Program-made: the position numbers and the translations under genes
Source: Euptelea pleiosperma
Taxonomy: Eukaryota; Streptophyta; Magnoliopsida; Ranunculales; Eupteleaceae
Direction of reading: 5' to 3'
Assembly (NCBI GenBank): GCA_035048495.1
Contig: CM068540.1
Coordinates: forward strand, 9,842,829 to 9,906,828
Length of the DNA: 64,000 nt
Shown: one piece after another, positions 1 to 11,006 of the stretch
Numbering within the stretch: position 1 is the stretch's first letter
Layout: the number at the start of each line of letters is the position of its first letter
Notes under the pieces: model-generated
Database searches by the model: none
What the model was told of the DNA's origin: nothing
The model's input: the letters and a program-made list of their open reading frames with translations, nothing else

Positions 1-420
1 TTCTCTAGATCTTTCTAGCTTTCTCTTTTCCTTAGTCCATTTTCTCTCTCTAAAAATTCTCCTCTTTCTCTAGATTCTATCCCTAATCTCTTATCTAGTT
101 TCTTTTATTTTAATTCTTGGAATATGTTGAATTGAAGCATTGTAAGAACTTTTGATTTTTAAATAATGAATTACTTTTGTTGGTTGTGATGTGATTTCCT
201 TCATTAGCACTTTTGGCAAAAAAAAAAAATAAAAAAAAAAAAAAATAAAAAGATGTTTTAAAATCATTCAACAATCTCATTCTCGCCCCCATCATCTTTT
301 TCCACAGTATTTCCGTGACTTATAATGTTCTTCAATGCATTACCCTAACCCTGAGTGCGGATTCGACATCCGACTTTCCACTGTGCAAGAATTGTCTGCA
401 TTTTGCAGGATTAACAATCG
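1..420 (+). repeat. LTR-A fragment, U5 side
   Basis: Element sense is the plus strand. A CT-rich tract is followed by the conserved U5 block (CCCTGAGTGCGGAT, then ACATCCGAC, then TTTTGCAGGATTAACAATCG). The sequence stops matching other LTR-A copies at 420, about 60 bases before the expected LTR end. Bases about 230-420 recur at about 1536-1726 with only a handful of differences. The left part lies outside the window. Confidence 0.75.
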
Positions 421-1333
421 TCTTCATCAAAGGGCAGCAATGCCTCCACCATTGCTGCTGGTCTGTGCTTCTCACGGACCTGCGTGACTCACCATTGCTG
501 GCCGGACTGTCCTCTACCGCCCCATCCTTCAACATCTGCACCATCTCCATCAAGATTGCTGCTGCACCTTCTCCTCACCTGCAAAGCCATCACCATCTCA
601 ACTAATCTCCATCCACAACGCTCCACTGCTCCATCCCTCATTTGCTTCAAAGCCCCAAACGGTCCTTCTCTCTCTATCGGCTCCTCCAAAAACCAAAAAC
701 AAAAAAAAAAAATAGAAAAGAGAAGAAAGGAGGGAAGAAGAAGAGAAGAGGAGGTTCAATCACCTTCACTATCCATGCAACCACTTCCCACATTTTCCCC
801 TCATCCGAGCAACACCAAGGCCATGCACCCTTTATCGAAGGTAATTTTCTCTCTCTCTAACTATCTTTCTCTAGATCTCCTTTAGTTTCTCCCTCTCTAA
901 ATCCCTCTTCTATCATTTACTCTCTCTATGTTCCTCCCATTCTCTCTCTAGCTTGGTCTTAGGTTCTTTACAAATTTTGTTATTTTGTTTGATGTTTTGA
1001 GCATTGTAAGAATTTTTAATATTAATGGATGATTTCTCCTTTCGGGTATTGTTTGATTTCCTTCTTTATTATTTTTAATAGTATGTGATAATCTCAGAAG
1101 AAAATAGATTTCAAATCCCATCATCACCATTCTCATCCCGCCAGTATTTCTAACATCATTCCATTATTTCATGTTCTTTATTAAGCTTGCCCTAACCCCG
1201 AGTGTGGATCGACATTCGACACGAATCCCTATGCTAGAATCCTTGAATTTTGTAGGATAAAAATCGGATCAATTACAAATTATGTTGAAATTAGAGTTTC
1301 CGTAACCAACGACGCGGAAAAAACCTAATTTCA
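421..1333 (+). repeat. LTR-A fragment ending at a primer-binding site
   Basis: This begins in mid-LTR sequence (purine- and pyrimidine-rich, with a GAAGAAG tract near 725-755) and runs to a proper LTR end, CCTAATTTCA, at 1333. The end is followed by two bases and a tRNA-Asp-type primer site, so this end is the 3' end of a 5' LTR in plus orientation. The short ORFs here are low-complexity and not genes. Confidence 0.75.
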
Positions 1334-1335
1334 AA

Positions 1336-1349
1336 TGGCGCCGTTGCCG
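1336..1349 (+). promoter_or_regulatory. primer-binding site, tRNA-Asp type
   Basis: TGGCGCCGTTGCCG lies two bases after the LTR end. It matches the complement of the 3' end of plant tRNA-Asp (CGGCAACGGCGCCA), the primer used by Athila-group elements. The same site precedes the 5' LTRs of E1 and E2 on the minus strand. Confidence 0.85.
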
Positions 1350-1540
1350 CTCGGGTGTTCGGGAGTGCGAAAAAGGATGTAAAGACGAAATTGGAAAGCT
1401 GCTCAATTTGGACAGCCTGACCTTTTCGGGAAACTTTCTATTTTTGGTTTTTAGTGATTTTAGCAGTTTTTAAATTACTATTTTTAATGCCTCGAAAGGT
1501 CGAGTGCAATTTGTAATAATTTAGGAATTTTACTGCTTTC
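1350..1540 (+). other. Athila-type leader remnant
   Basis: This is 190 bases of untranslated leader. It is the reverse complement of the E2 leader at about 46395-46586. Similarity ends at TGCTTTCCAT (1540), where the sequence switches directly to LTR-A U5 sequence, so the rest of the internal region is absent. Confidence 0.75.
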
Positions 1541-1789
1541 CATAAAATAAAAAAAAAGATGTTTTAAAATCATTCAACAATCTCATTCTCGCCCCCATCA
1601 TCTTTTTCCACAGTATTTTCATGACTTATAATGTTCCTCAATGCATTACCCTAACCCTGAGTGCGGATTCGACATCCGACTTTCCAATGTGCAAGAATTG
1701 TCTGCATTTTGTAGGATTAACAATCGGATTTTACAAATGTGTTGAGATTAGGGTTTCCGTAACCAACGACGCGGAAAAACCTAATTTCA
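1541..1789 (+). repeat. LTR-A terminal piece
   Basis: This repeats 230-420 and then continues to an intact LTR end, CCTAATTTCA, at 1789. It abuts the coding strand of a chromovirus integrase, so the LTR-A cluster was inserted into that element. The matching left junction and target duplication lie outside the window. Confidence 0.75.
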
Positions 1790-4020
1790 TTTCTCTTCAT
1801 CCCTTTCCACCAAAACTGGCGTCTCAAATCCAGGTACATCCTCGTAGCGTTGGGATGAATGGTGTTTCTGGAGTGGTGCTCCTCTGACATGATGTCCTCC
1901 CGAAGGTTGGCATTGTCTGGCACGCATAATCGTCTATTAAACCGGATGCTGCCATCTGGCTGGATAGTAAAACCCTTTGGTCCTGAGCCTCTGGAAATCT
2001 CTATTCGTGTAGCCTCGATATCTGAGTCGCTGGTCTGAGCCTCAATGATCCTTGGAATAATGGTTGGCTGAGCGGCAATACTGAAAATAATCGCCCTATC
2101 ACCTCGTCAGTCAATATGAAAGTCGTATTCTTCAAGGATCTCTATCCACCCATGCTACTGTAAGGCTATACTTGCTAATGTACCTCGAGTCTTTCTACTC
2201 AATGCGTCTGCAACGATGTTAGCCTTGCCCAGATGATAGTGCAACTGAAGTCGTAGTCCTTCAAGAACTCCATCCATCGTCTCTATCGTAAGTTGAGCCC
2301 CTTCTAGGTGAAAATATACTTCAGACTTTTGTGGTCTGAGTATACCTCAAATTGTACGCCGTACAAGTAATGTCTCTGAATCTTTAGGGCAAAAACAATT
2401 GCTGCAAGTTCCAAGTTGTGCGTTGGGTAATTCTGCTCGTGAATCTTCAACTGCCTCGAAGCGTAGGCCACAACTCTCCCGTTCTAGATAAGCACACAAC
2501 CAAGTCCGCCCTTCGAAGAGTCATTGTAGATCACATAGTTGGCTCTACTGTCTGGTCTAGTTAAGATTGGGGCCATCGTAATCCGAGTCTTCAGCTCTTG
2601 AAATGATGCTTCACACTAGTCGGTCCATACGAATCTTTCGCCTTTCCTAGTCAGTTTCGTCATTGGTGCTGCCATGTTCGAGAATCCCTTAACAAAACGT
2701 CTGTAGTAGCCTGTGAGCCCAAGAAAATTGCGTATCTCTGAAATGGTCTTCGGTCACTCCCAATTGGAAACTGCCTCTACTTTTGCTGGGTTTACTGAAA
2801 TGCCTACTGTTGTGATCACGTGTCCAAGGAACTGAACTTCCTCGATCCAAAATGAACACTTCTCTCTCTTGGCATACAATTGTTGTTCCCGCAAGGTCTG
2901 AAGTGTAATCCAGAGATGCTCTGCGTGCTCATCTGGCATCTTTGAATAAATCAGAATGTCGTCGACGAAGACAACTACAAACTGGTCCAAGTAAGGTTAG
3001 AAAATGTAGTTCATCAAGTCTATGAAGGCCGCTGGTGTGTTCGTCAATCCAAATGGCATGACGAGAAACTTGTAGTGTCCATATCTGGTCCTGAAGGCTA
3101 TCTTCTGCCCTTCTCCATCCTTCACTCGAAGCTGATGATATCCTGACCGTAAGTCAATCTTCGAAAAGTATCGTGCTCCCCGAAGTTGGTCAAATAAGTC
3201 ATTGATGTGAGGTAATGGTTATTGGTTCTTTACTATAACTCGGTTGAGCGGTCTATAGTCGATGCAGAGTCAAAGCAATCCATCCTTCTTCTTTACGAAT
3301 AACGCTGGTGCTCCCTATGGCGAAATACCCGGTCTGATAAACCCCCTTTCTTGAAGCTCTTGACGCTGATCTTTGAGCTCCTTCATTTCTAATGGTGCCA
3401 TCCGATATGGTGCAATCGCTATCGGTGATGTCCTTGGATAGACCTCAATCCCAAACTCCACCTCTCTTTTCGGCGGTAAACCTAGTAGTTCATCTGGAAA
3501 CACATCAAGGAAGTCCTGAACAACTTCCTTTAACCTGAGTGATGATGCGATGAACTCTTCACAGAGCACATGCGCAAAATAAATCGCACTGTCGTCAACA
3601 CATCTATTACCATAGAAGTGGAAAACAGAACCATCTGACATCTAGAATGATATCTTCTTCTTAAAGCAATCCACTGTGACTTGGTACGATGCTAGCCAAT
3701 CCATGCCCAAGATAACATCAAAATTAGATAACTCTAGCAGAATTAGATCATCGACCAATTCCTAGTCTGAAATACGAAGTGTACGATCTTTACAGATCCT
3801 GTTCACTCCAACCCTCCTCCTCACGGGAGTACACACAGATAAGGGGCAAGTCATAAGCTCAGAACTAAAACCCAAAGCAGATGCAAATGATGTAGCGATA
3901 AAAGAATGAGTAGCACCAAAATCGAAAAGAACTCAAGCCCAAGAGTTGAACAAGAGAAAAGTACCTTCAACCACATCGTTGGTCGCGTCCTCATCCAGGG
4001 TGACTAAAGAGAACACTTTG
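1790..4020 (-). pseudogene. gypsy pol remnant: protease, RT, RNase H, partial integrase
   Basis: This is a decayed polyprotein that would have encoded protease, reverse transcriptase, RNase H and integrase. The protease active site reads DFGATHSFI (near 3885-3910). RT shows LCIDYRPLNR, the linker [15 protein letters not shown] and the catalytic FVDDILIYS (near 2945-2970), followed by FLGHVI. RNase H retains YSDHKSLKY near 2320-2350. The integrase zinc domain keeps the two-histidine half (MSEEHHSRNTIHPN, then WWKGMKR near 1800) and is truncated before its cysteine pair. Many amber or opal stops and at least two frame changes (between 4246 and 3641, and between 2754 and 1923) make it non-functional. 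Confidence 0.85.
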
Positions 4021-5244
4021 CCTTGCGCTGGCTGAGGTTGCTATTGACGGGGCTGTTGCTGAGTCAGCCTTTGATAGGCCTGCTGTTGGGTTAGCAATGG
4101 TGGTGCTCTAGCAGTTTGAGTCTGCTGTTGTAGTGGTGGTGTCGATCGCAGCTAAGCATATGGAAGGCGGGGCTGTTGCTGCTCTCGTGGCAATGGGCAG
4201 TTAGGTCTGACATAGCTTGGCTGACCACACCCAAAGCATGTCAGCCTAGTCTGCTGACCAACCTAGTGTCCTCCCACTTTCTTGTGAACTGGCGGTTGTC
4301 CCATTGGTCAAAAATGTGCTGGCTGCTGGCCAGGCTGGTGAAGCTGCCCTACCTGGGGTCCTATCGGATGAAACTGGCTCGGAGTAGGTCCATTCTGCTG
4401 ACAAAACTCTTGGCGGTCCTAAGGGTCTCAGCGGTCCAATATGATAAGCTTTCTGCCTGAAATGCTGCGACCCATCTACTCTCTGGCGCTTCTGATCGTG
4501 ATGTTGCTCCGTAGATCTCTCTCGACCCTTGACATTCAGAATACACTGAGCCTCCTCGAGCTCTTGCTCTACAATAGTGGCCCTCTCGACCAAACTACAG
4601 TACTCTCTGATCAGTAGTGCTGACAATCTCCTTCGTATCTGGATCCGAAGCCCCCTCTCAAAACATTTGCACTTAGCTGCCTCAGTGGTGACTAAGGTAG
4701 TTTCAAAACGTGACAATTCAATGAATTTGGCCTCATACTATGCCATGGTCATCCCTCTCCGTTGCAGTCGCAAAAATTCCTCCATCTTTGCATCCTTAGA
4801 GGTTTCTGGAAAATGCTTTTCTAAGAAAAGCTCTTCAAACTGCTCCGATAACATAGTCGCAATGGTCCTAGGAGATCTGATAGAATCCCACCAATGTTCT
4901 GCCTTTCCTACCAACTGATATGCTGCATATGTTACCCATTGATCTGCTGGTGCCCGTAAAGTCGTTAACATCTTCTTAATCTCCCTAAGCCATCCCTCGG
5001 CTATTGTAGGGTCGGGAGTCCCCTCAAACTTCGATGGTTGAAGCCTCTGGAACTTGTCCAGCCACACTGTCGTATCAACCACATGTGCATGGTGCACAGG
5101 TCCAAGTGGCTCTGCCTGCGCTTTGGCCTGGGCCTACTGATGCTGCAAGATAGCAGTCATATCCTTCAAGGCTTGAAATACAGCGGTCATGTCGGGTTGC
5201 CCCGCGACATCACCTTAACCTCCGGCGTGTCCTCCTCTGGCCAT
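4021..5244 (-). pseudogene. gypsy gag remnant, chromovirus type
   Basis: The chosen start is the ATG at 5244 (MARGGHAGG). The same frame continues to about 4246 through several stops. The capsid-type gag domain reads LQPSKFEGTPDPTIAEGWL, with GKAEHWWDSI and LFLEKHFPE further on (about 5050-4800). It is followed by a charged stretch and a Gln-rich linker. The zinc knuckle near 4215-4260 reads CFGCGQPSYVRPNC: the expected histidine of CX2CX4HX4C is tyrosine, which fits a CAT to TAT transition. Stops follow Gln-rich positions (for example LQHQ followed by a stop), also consistent with CAG decay. It was a particle-forming structural protein and is now broken. Confidence 0.85.
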
Positions 5245-5745
5245 GTTCCATCACAACAAAAGGATTGTAAGGGAACTATGGTTTAGAAGAAGAATAAATT
5301 ACACACGACATGTTGTCTACCCACCAAATCAAAATGGAAGGAAAAGAGGCACGAATAACAAAATAGAGAAAATGGACATCTAAAGGTCCAAAGAGTCTAG
5401 TTCAGTAATCAATTTAAGAGTTCTATAGGTAAAAGCGGAAAGAAATCTAAAGCCTAACAGGAAACGAGTCTATGATGATGATCTCAGGGGAGATTTCTCT
5501 AATGGGGCTGCTTGTGTAGGATTCTTCTAACGAAAGCATCAAGGCGTGGTATGCACCCCATCTTGCTCTCAAAGCTGTGTGTTCTGGGGATCCCGGTGGT
5601 GGTTTGAGTATAGTCTCCTCTTCAGAGGACTCTCCATCGTGTACTGGTATAGAGTTGGCAGTTGCCAATAAATCTAGGTCCACCAATTTCTTCGCTCGTC
5701 CGTGAGTGCTTCTTGAAACTCGTCGCCTTACTACTACCTTTCCTC
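5245..5745 (-). other. upstream region of the chromovirus with a 79-residue ORF
   Basis: An open frame at 5447-5686 on the minus strand encodes an acidic, Ser/Glu-rich peptide (for example HDGESSEEETILKPPPG). I do not recognise it. It sits directly upstream of gag and may be the element's leader or an N-terminal fragment. No primer site or LTR end is visible. Reading upstream of its ATG there is an open basic stretch (RRRVSRSTHGRAKK) running to the junction with E1. Confidence 0.35.
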
Positions 5746-6310
5746 TCTCAATCCACTGTAGTAATGTTTGGTTTCAAACTGAATGAAGAGCTAATAAGTG
5801 ATTTTTCAAAACAGACATCCGTTTTAATAAATAGACCTTTTGGAAAGTTTGTACTAATCAAGTCAGGGCATTTTCGAAAATCTCATGAAATCACACCCAA
5901 AAACACAAGGTTTCTCTTTTTTTTTATTTTTTATTTTTTTATATTTTTCAAAATGAAAACATGAGTTTTGGTAAAAACCCACCCCCAACCAAAATATAGC
6001 ACCATCCCCGATGCTCATGACCGGGACAAAAGATGATGAAAAATTAGTAATGATGATGCAAAGGTTCAGGGAGGATATTACCAAGTCGGCATAAACTCGA
6101 CAGTGTGTGGTACCTAATGATCGGAAGAATGAATGTACCTGGATGTCTAGAGATATCACAGTAATAACAAATGTATGAGATTCATGTACTCTACGAATAC
6201 CGGAATTGCCTTTTCAAAAGCGCTAAGTTTTATGTCTTCAGCCAGACATGACGGGGGTATATCAAGTACCCCCAACCAGGTTAAAACTCAAGGAGACTGA
6301 GTGAATTTAC
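5746..6310 (-). other. E1 3' non-coding region with conserved blocks
   Basis: This matches E2 35765-36310 and E3 54115-54670. Conserved pieces are the AAGAGCTAATAAGTGATTTT block, the ACCCCCAACCAAAATAT block, a small hairpin at 5999-6014, and a block running from AATACCGGAATTGCCTTTTC to AAGTTTTATGTCTTCAG at 6199-6241. There is no coding potential of note. Confidence 0.7.
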
Positions 6311-6990
6311 AGTCTTCTAAGGTGGAACAACGACTGTTATCCTATCCATTGTCTAGGTATACCTGTGTAGAACAGGTCTTTCTCAGTATAAACTGAGAGA
6401 AGGACAGTAAGTGCTCTGAGCAGCCCCGCAAAAACATGTAATTCAGCTGGGAGGGATCGAAGCTTCTCAGTAAAGACTGAGATGAGAGCAGTAGTGGGTT
6501 CTCTAGCCATGGTTAGCAGAGCCACAAACTCATTGAGTTTAGTGGGAATGTATCTGAATGGAGCAGACTCCTGTAGATCAATAATACTAAAATTGTCTGA
6601 CTCCGAGATGAAGTCAAACTCAAAGTGTTCTTGATACTCGAATAATTTTTATTGGGAGAGTTCGAAAGTAGACTCTCTACGGCACATGGTGTATTGACAA
6701 TATCGACGTATGTTCGCTGTTCAAAAATGGTAACCTCTGCCTTGAGGTTGTCAAATGTCGTCGACATGTCATCGTCCCCACACCCGATGTGTGCAACAGC
6801 AATGGTGAGGAACAGTGGGGCTAGGACAACTGGAACTGCACTATCTAGACAGTTCTCAGTGTCTGGAATGTATGCTTTAGGTGCAGACAATGAAGCATCA
6901 GAGGTAGATGATTTCTCTAAGCTAGGTTCAGAAGTTGGTGCTTTAAAGGACATCGAAGATGGAGACTCTGGCTCATCAATATTGTAGTCT
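6311..6990 (-). pseudogene. E1 protease-region remnant
   Basis: A 146-residue open frame (6513-6953) carries the C-terminal half of the Athila protease region: VAHIGCGDDDMS, NLKAEV and CAVESLL align with ANAHIGCRDGNMS, NLKVEV and CAVESLI of E2. The catalytic DLGAS segment is not present. The leftward continuation (6337-6525) matches the poorly conserved linker after protease in E2 (39290-39400), including the MAREPT motif. From there the sequence jumps to the 3' non-coding region, so no RT is encoded. Confidence 0.7.
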
Positions 6991-7864
6991 GATCCTTTGT
7001 TTGTAGCATCCTCAATTTCCTCTTGTAAAGTCTGGTACTTGGTCTAGCTGTGCGACTCCTCATTATGGACTGTGTCCATGGTATTCTCCTCTAGATAAGC
7101 CATAGGTGGCTAGTGAAGTTGACTTCCTCTCTCTCAATTTCTAACTCACTTAAATGGTGTTCCAAGCTCGCCATGGAGTGCTGTTGTTGGATGATGTATA
7201 GCGAGAGGAGTTCTTCTAGACTATGTTTAGTAGCAGACTGTAGCGGTTCAGCTAGTGGAAGTTGAGGTGCCAACTCTTGAATGTAGTCCGATTGAGTATG
7301 AAAGTTATAAGATGGAAGTGACTCTGGGACTATTTGTTGACTTTGAAAATCCTGCGGGGTCCACTGTTGACCAAAATATTCAGTCTGTGAATTTGGCTGG
7401 TACTGCGACTACGAGTACTGCTCATCATATTGTCCACAGGGTTGGTGAAATCCGGAATGATACATATCCTGTTGCAGATATTACTGAGGAAAAGACTGTT
7501 GTTCCCATTCAAAGTTATTGTGACTTTCATTGTCTGGATAATACATGTTATTGTAGGAGGTCTGCAGTGGAGGTTCAAATGTACTAAAATTACTGACCTC
7601 TTCTTGGACATGAGGGAAATATCCCACAGATTTGGAGTGATAAATAGGCTTCTGGACCGCAACATCAAGGGCAAAAACTGATTTTTTCAAATCCTTAAGT
7701 AGGAATTTTAGCACAGGAACGCCCTTTGCTTCATATCCCATGGAACTCTGTGAGACTGTAGTGTCATGACTACACTCAAGATTTGTATACCAGTGCTCGG
7801 AGTTATCGCCTAGATCTGCAAAAAAATTGTGGTATGTCTCGAATAGAGGCCGTTTAGCTGCCAT
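6991..7864 (-). pseudogene. E1 shortened gag remnant
   Basis: The ATG at 7864 begins MAAKRPLFET, which corresponds to MAVERPLIEM near the N-terminus of E2 gag. The next residues (FFADLGDNSEHW) correspond to E2/E3 FLGELGENSQHW, which lie after the capsid domain. An in-frame-looking deletion therefore removed the whole capsid core. The distal part is a Gln-rich linker (LPLAEPLQSATK, then YIIQQQHSMASLEHHL near 7140-7260). The zinc knuckle seen in E3 is not present. It would not form a normal capsid. Confidence 0.65.
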
Positions 7865-9370
7865 CAGAGAGATGTGAGTCTCTCAAAGGAGGGAGATAGA
7901 TTAGGTGAAAGAGACCGGTGCGGTAGACTGACTCTCAGATCAAATCAGTCTTGGGTTGGATCAAATCCAAATGATGCTTGAAAAAGTAAGACTCTAGAGT
8001 TGGCAAGAGGTTATGAAACCGAATGAGCCTAGATGATGTACACAGAACAACAAATAATCCTAATCTAAACAATCAGGATAGTATTTGAATTATCTTGTTA
8101 GTGTAGGGATAGTGTAGATTATGACAGTGGGTGAACTACTGGTTTATCTTCAATTACCCGCCGGACTAACTTTTCACTCTGTAGGTTCTCACCAGGATAC
8201 ACTCTTTAAAGCAAATCCTCTAGTACTAACTCAAGTTGACTGCAAGATAATTCGAAGACTAGAAAGATGTGCGGCACATCGGCTGACTTAAATACGCCCC
8301 AGACTAACCGGATTTGTCAAGCGTGAAGATGAGTTTTCCCAGAAGAGGAGCTAGGGTTGGTTCGTGTTCCTAATCCGACAGACAATCAAGGAGGCCACTT
8401 ACGAGCTCGGTATACTTGAGTAATAGGGACCTATGGGTGTGTTAAATAACAGGGACCCGCACTCATGGACTTAATCGACTTGATCTTTGAAGGGGTCATT
8501 TTATGTAGAGTTTTCCTTGAACACCGATCTAATTGGGCTCTACTTCTTGATTGATTTTAATTTTTGGCTGTGGTTGCACAAAAGCTGGAATGATGAGGTG
8601 AGTGATGAAATCCCACCAGTTTCAAGTTAGAGCTGGGTTTGCTCTTTATGTATTTTATTACGGCCAAACCAAGCAATTCCAATAAGTGTTGCAAAAGTAA
8701 ATAAACAATCGGCACAGTGTTTACACAATGATCACGATCGCACTCAAGGCGAGGTGTAGAAACTTACCTGCCCGTTGGCTACGCACGGGGTCTCCTCCAT
8801 GAGATAGGGAGGGGTATCCATATGGGCTTGGGCCCGACTCCACCTCTTTAAGCTTTCGCTCCCTACTCACTAGGTAATCACAATCTACAATCACGTTAGT
8901 CCACAATGGTCTATAGTATAGATTTAGAAGGTATACCGCCTTTGGAGTTTCAAGAAACACGCAATGATTTAGGACCGGTATTGTGAATTAGTTCCAATTA
9001 AGGTTTGAAATTCAACTTTAGCTATTCCCGAATTAGGGTTCGAAAATATCTACTTCTAAATTACCCAGAGTTGAAAACCTTCCAAAATGAATCAAATAAC
9101 CAATGGTGATCTAACTAGAAATAGTAGAATTGAAATCTGACCCTAATATTTTTTATATTTTTTAATTAATTAATTAATCTAGTAGTTATTGTAAAAGGAG
9201 ATAAAATAAATCCCTAAGTTATTACAACTTTGCACTCGGCCATCCGAGGATTAAAATAATAAGTGAATAATGTGAAAAATAAAATGTAAAGTTTCCGATT
9301 TGGATCGGATCTTCAAGATTAAGCAGCTTTCCGAATTCCTGTTCATCTTTTTATAATCCCGTCAACCGAG
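7865..9370 (-). other. E1 leader (5' untranslated region)
   Basis: About 1.5 kb between PBS and gag, homologous to E2 44910-46586. It shares the GAGGGGTATCC block and the TTTCGCTCCCTAC block with E2, and a consensus splice donor on the minus strand (CAG/GTAAGT) at about 8763-8771. It has no long open frame; the 79-residue ORF at 8721-8960 is not conserved as protein. Confidence 0.6.
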
Positions 9371-9384
9371 CGGCAACGGCGCCA
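9371..9384 (-). promoter_or_regulatory. E1 primer-binding site, tRNA-Asp type
   Basis: The minus strand reads TGGCGCCGTTGCCG, two bases from the LTR edge at 9387. It is identical to the site at 1336-1349. This sets the element's orientation and marks 9387-11006 as the 5' LTR. Confidence 0.85.
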
Positions 9385-9386
9385 TT

Positions 9387-11006
9387 TGTAAGTAGGGTTT
9401 TTCCGCGTCGTTGGTTATGAAAACCCTAGATCTCAACAATATTTGTAATTTCTCCGAATTGGTTCACTTAATCTGTAAATAAGCAGACTTGCACAGTGGC
9501 TCGTGTCGGATATCGTCCGCACTCGGGATTAGTTATCACAATAAGAAACAAGAATAATCAGAAAATGCTCAGAATAAATGGAAGGGTGAGAATGGTGGAT
9601 GTTGATTTAAAATATGCTTGAGATTGTTGTTAAAACTATTAGAATGAAAAAAACATAAGAGAAACGAAAATGAAAAACATAATAAATGAAAATAAAAACT
9701 TGAATTTAAAACTTGTTTATTAAACTAAAAACAAATACTTTCAATACTTGTTCAAATGCTTTACAACGGAAATAACATTAAACCAAATTAATCTAGAAAG
9801 CCATTTAAATATTACCCTAGAAAGCATGTAAAGGTAGAGAGGGAAAGAAGAGAGAGAAAGAAGATATGAAGATTAGAGAGATAAATTAGAGAGAAGCTTA
9901 CCATTGAAGATGTAGATGGTGCAACTTCGATTGGATAGAGCTCAATAGGATTGAGGATTGTAGCCTTTGATTGTGGAGGATGGAATGGGCAGCAAGGAGA
10001 TGTTGCTGTTTGACGCTTTGCACCTCGAGGTGGAGGCATTAATGGTGAGCTCGCTGGAGAAGAAGGGTGAAGAAGAAGAGAAAGAAAGAAGAAAGAGAGA
10101 AAGAGAAGGGGGAGGGAACCAACCCAAGAAGGAGAGATTGTAGATCTCTTATAGACTTTTTTTTTTCTTTTGCTTGTTGTAAAAATGATGGTCGTTAGAG
10201 CTCTTTAGATCCAACGATTGGGAATGGTTAGTTAGATGAGAGAGAGAGTGATTAGGATAGAGAGGGATGGGGGGAAGAAGAATTGGTCAAGAGAGACCAA
10301 TTCTCTCTTGTTGTTGCAAATGCTCATGAGCATGGGTCATGGGCATGGGTCATGGGTCATGGGCATGGGCATGGGTCATGGGTCATGGGTCATGGGCTAC
10401 GGTCATGGGCCTAGGTCATGGGCCAAGATAGATAGATAGAGAGAGAAATAGGAGAGAGGTGAGAGAAAAATACAAAAATAAAAGCATTGGAGGGTCTTGA
10501 ACCATAGTCTTCTTTATTCTCTCTCATCCACTCCACCAATAAGTTGAACTTATCCTTTGATGTCAATTGGTGTGGTGTTTAACACCTAAGTCCTTCTCTT
10601 GGTCTCCAGCTATTCTTCTTTCTTTTAGTCCTTGTTCTGGCTCTACGATCCTCTAGCTTTTCCCGTACATGTCTTCTATCTTTTTATCCTAGCTTGTTAG
10701 CTCTTTAGGTTTTGATAGAAGTCTTCTGTGGTTGATCGTGGGCCCACCAGTCCTCGAGAATCGCCCGATAGGGTCTCCTGCAAGTGAAAAAGCGCGTAAT
10801 GAGATTCAACTAAAATGGCTTGATACTGGACTATCCAAAATGCATATATTTCATGCAAATAATCAATTTTCGTCTAAAAAATGCATTCTACGCAATAGAA
10901 GAAACTCGTATATGGAAAAGTCAATGAAAAGACAAGTTTTACGTAGGAGAATGCAACATCGGTATAAGGATAATGGCTTAAAATAAGCACTTTTGAGCAA
11001 ATATCA
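9387..11006 (-). repeat. E1 5' LTR (LTR-A, short form, 1.62 kb)
   Basis: In plus-strand reading it starts TGTAAGTAGGGTTTTTCC and ends GAGCAAATATCA. The shorter length compared with 2.0-3.1 kb in other copies reflects loss of most GAA-rich and GC-rich middle sequence. It contains the tRNA-like B box (GGTTCAAGACC on the minus strand, near 10490-10500), a small CATGGG minisatellite, and the terminal GCTTAAAATAAGC inverted repeat. Confidence 0.85.
10325..10426 (+). repeat. CATGGGT/CATGGGC minisatellite
   Basis: About 100 bases made of 6-8-base variants of GGGCAT and GGGTCAT in tandem. It is present only in this LTR-A copy. The short ORF across it (10236-10439) is an artefact of the repeat. Confidence 0.85.

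Larger units (their letters stand above)
1790..5745 (-). mobile_element. Ty3/gypsy chromovirus-type element, truncated
   Basis: Reading leftward on the minus strand, the order is gag, zinc knuckle, protease, RT, RNase H and the start of integrase, which is the Ty3/gypsy order. Motif wording fits the Tekay/Del/Reina group. The integrase is cut at 1790 by the LTR-A cluster, and the 3' LTR is off the window. No 5' LTR or PBS is recognisable between gag (5244) and the E1 sequence that starts near 5746, so the 5' end appears lost. The boundary near 5745 is set by where similarity to the 3' regions of E2 and E3 begins. Confidence 0.8.
5746..11006 (-). mobile_element. E1: internally deleted Athila-type element
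   Basis: A 5' LTR (9387-11006), PBS (9371-9384), leader, shortened gag, protease remnant and 3' non-coding region occur in the same order as in E2 and E3, on the minus strand. All of RT, RNase H and integrase is missing between about 6310 and 6400. The gag capsid domain is also deleted near 7835. It could not move without proteins from a relative. Its 3' end, including the 3' LTR, was separated by the chromovirus and lies left of the window. It abuts a plus-oriented LTR-A fragment at 11007, into which it was probably inserted. Confidence 0.8.
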
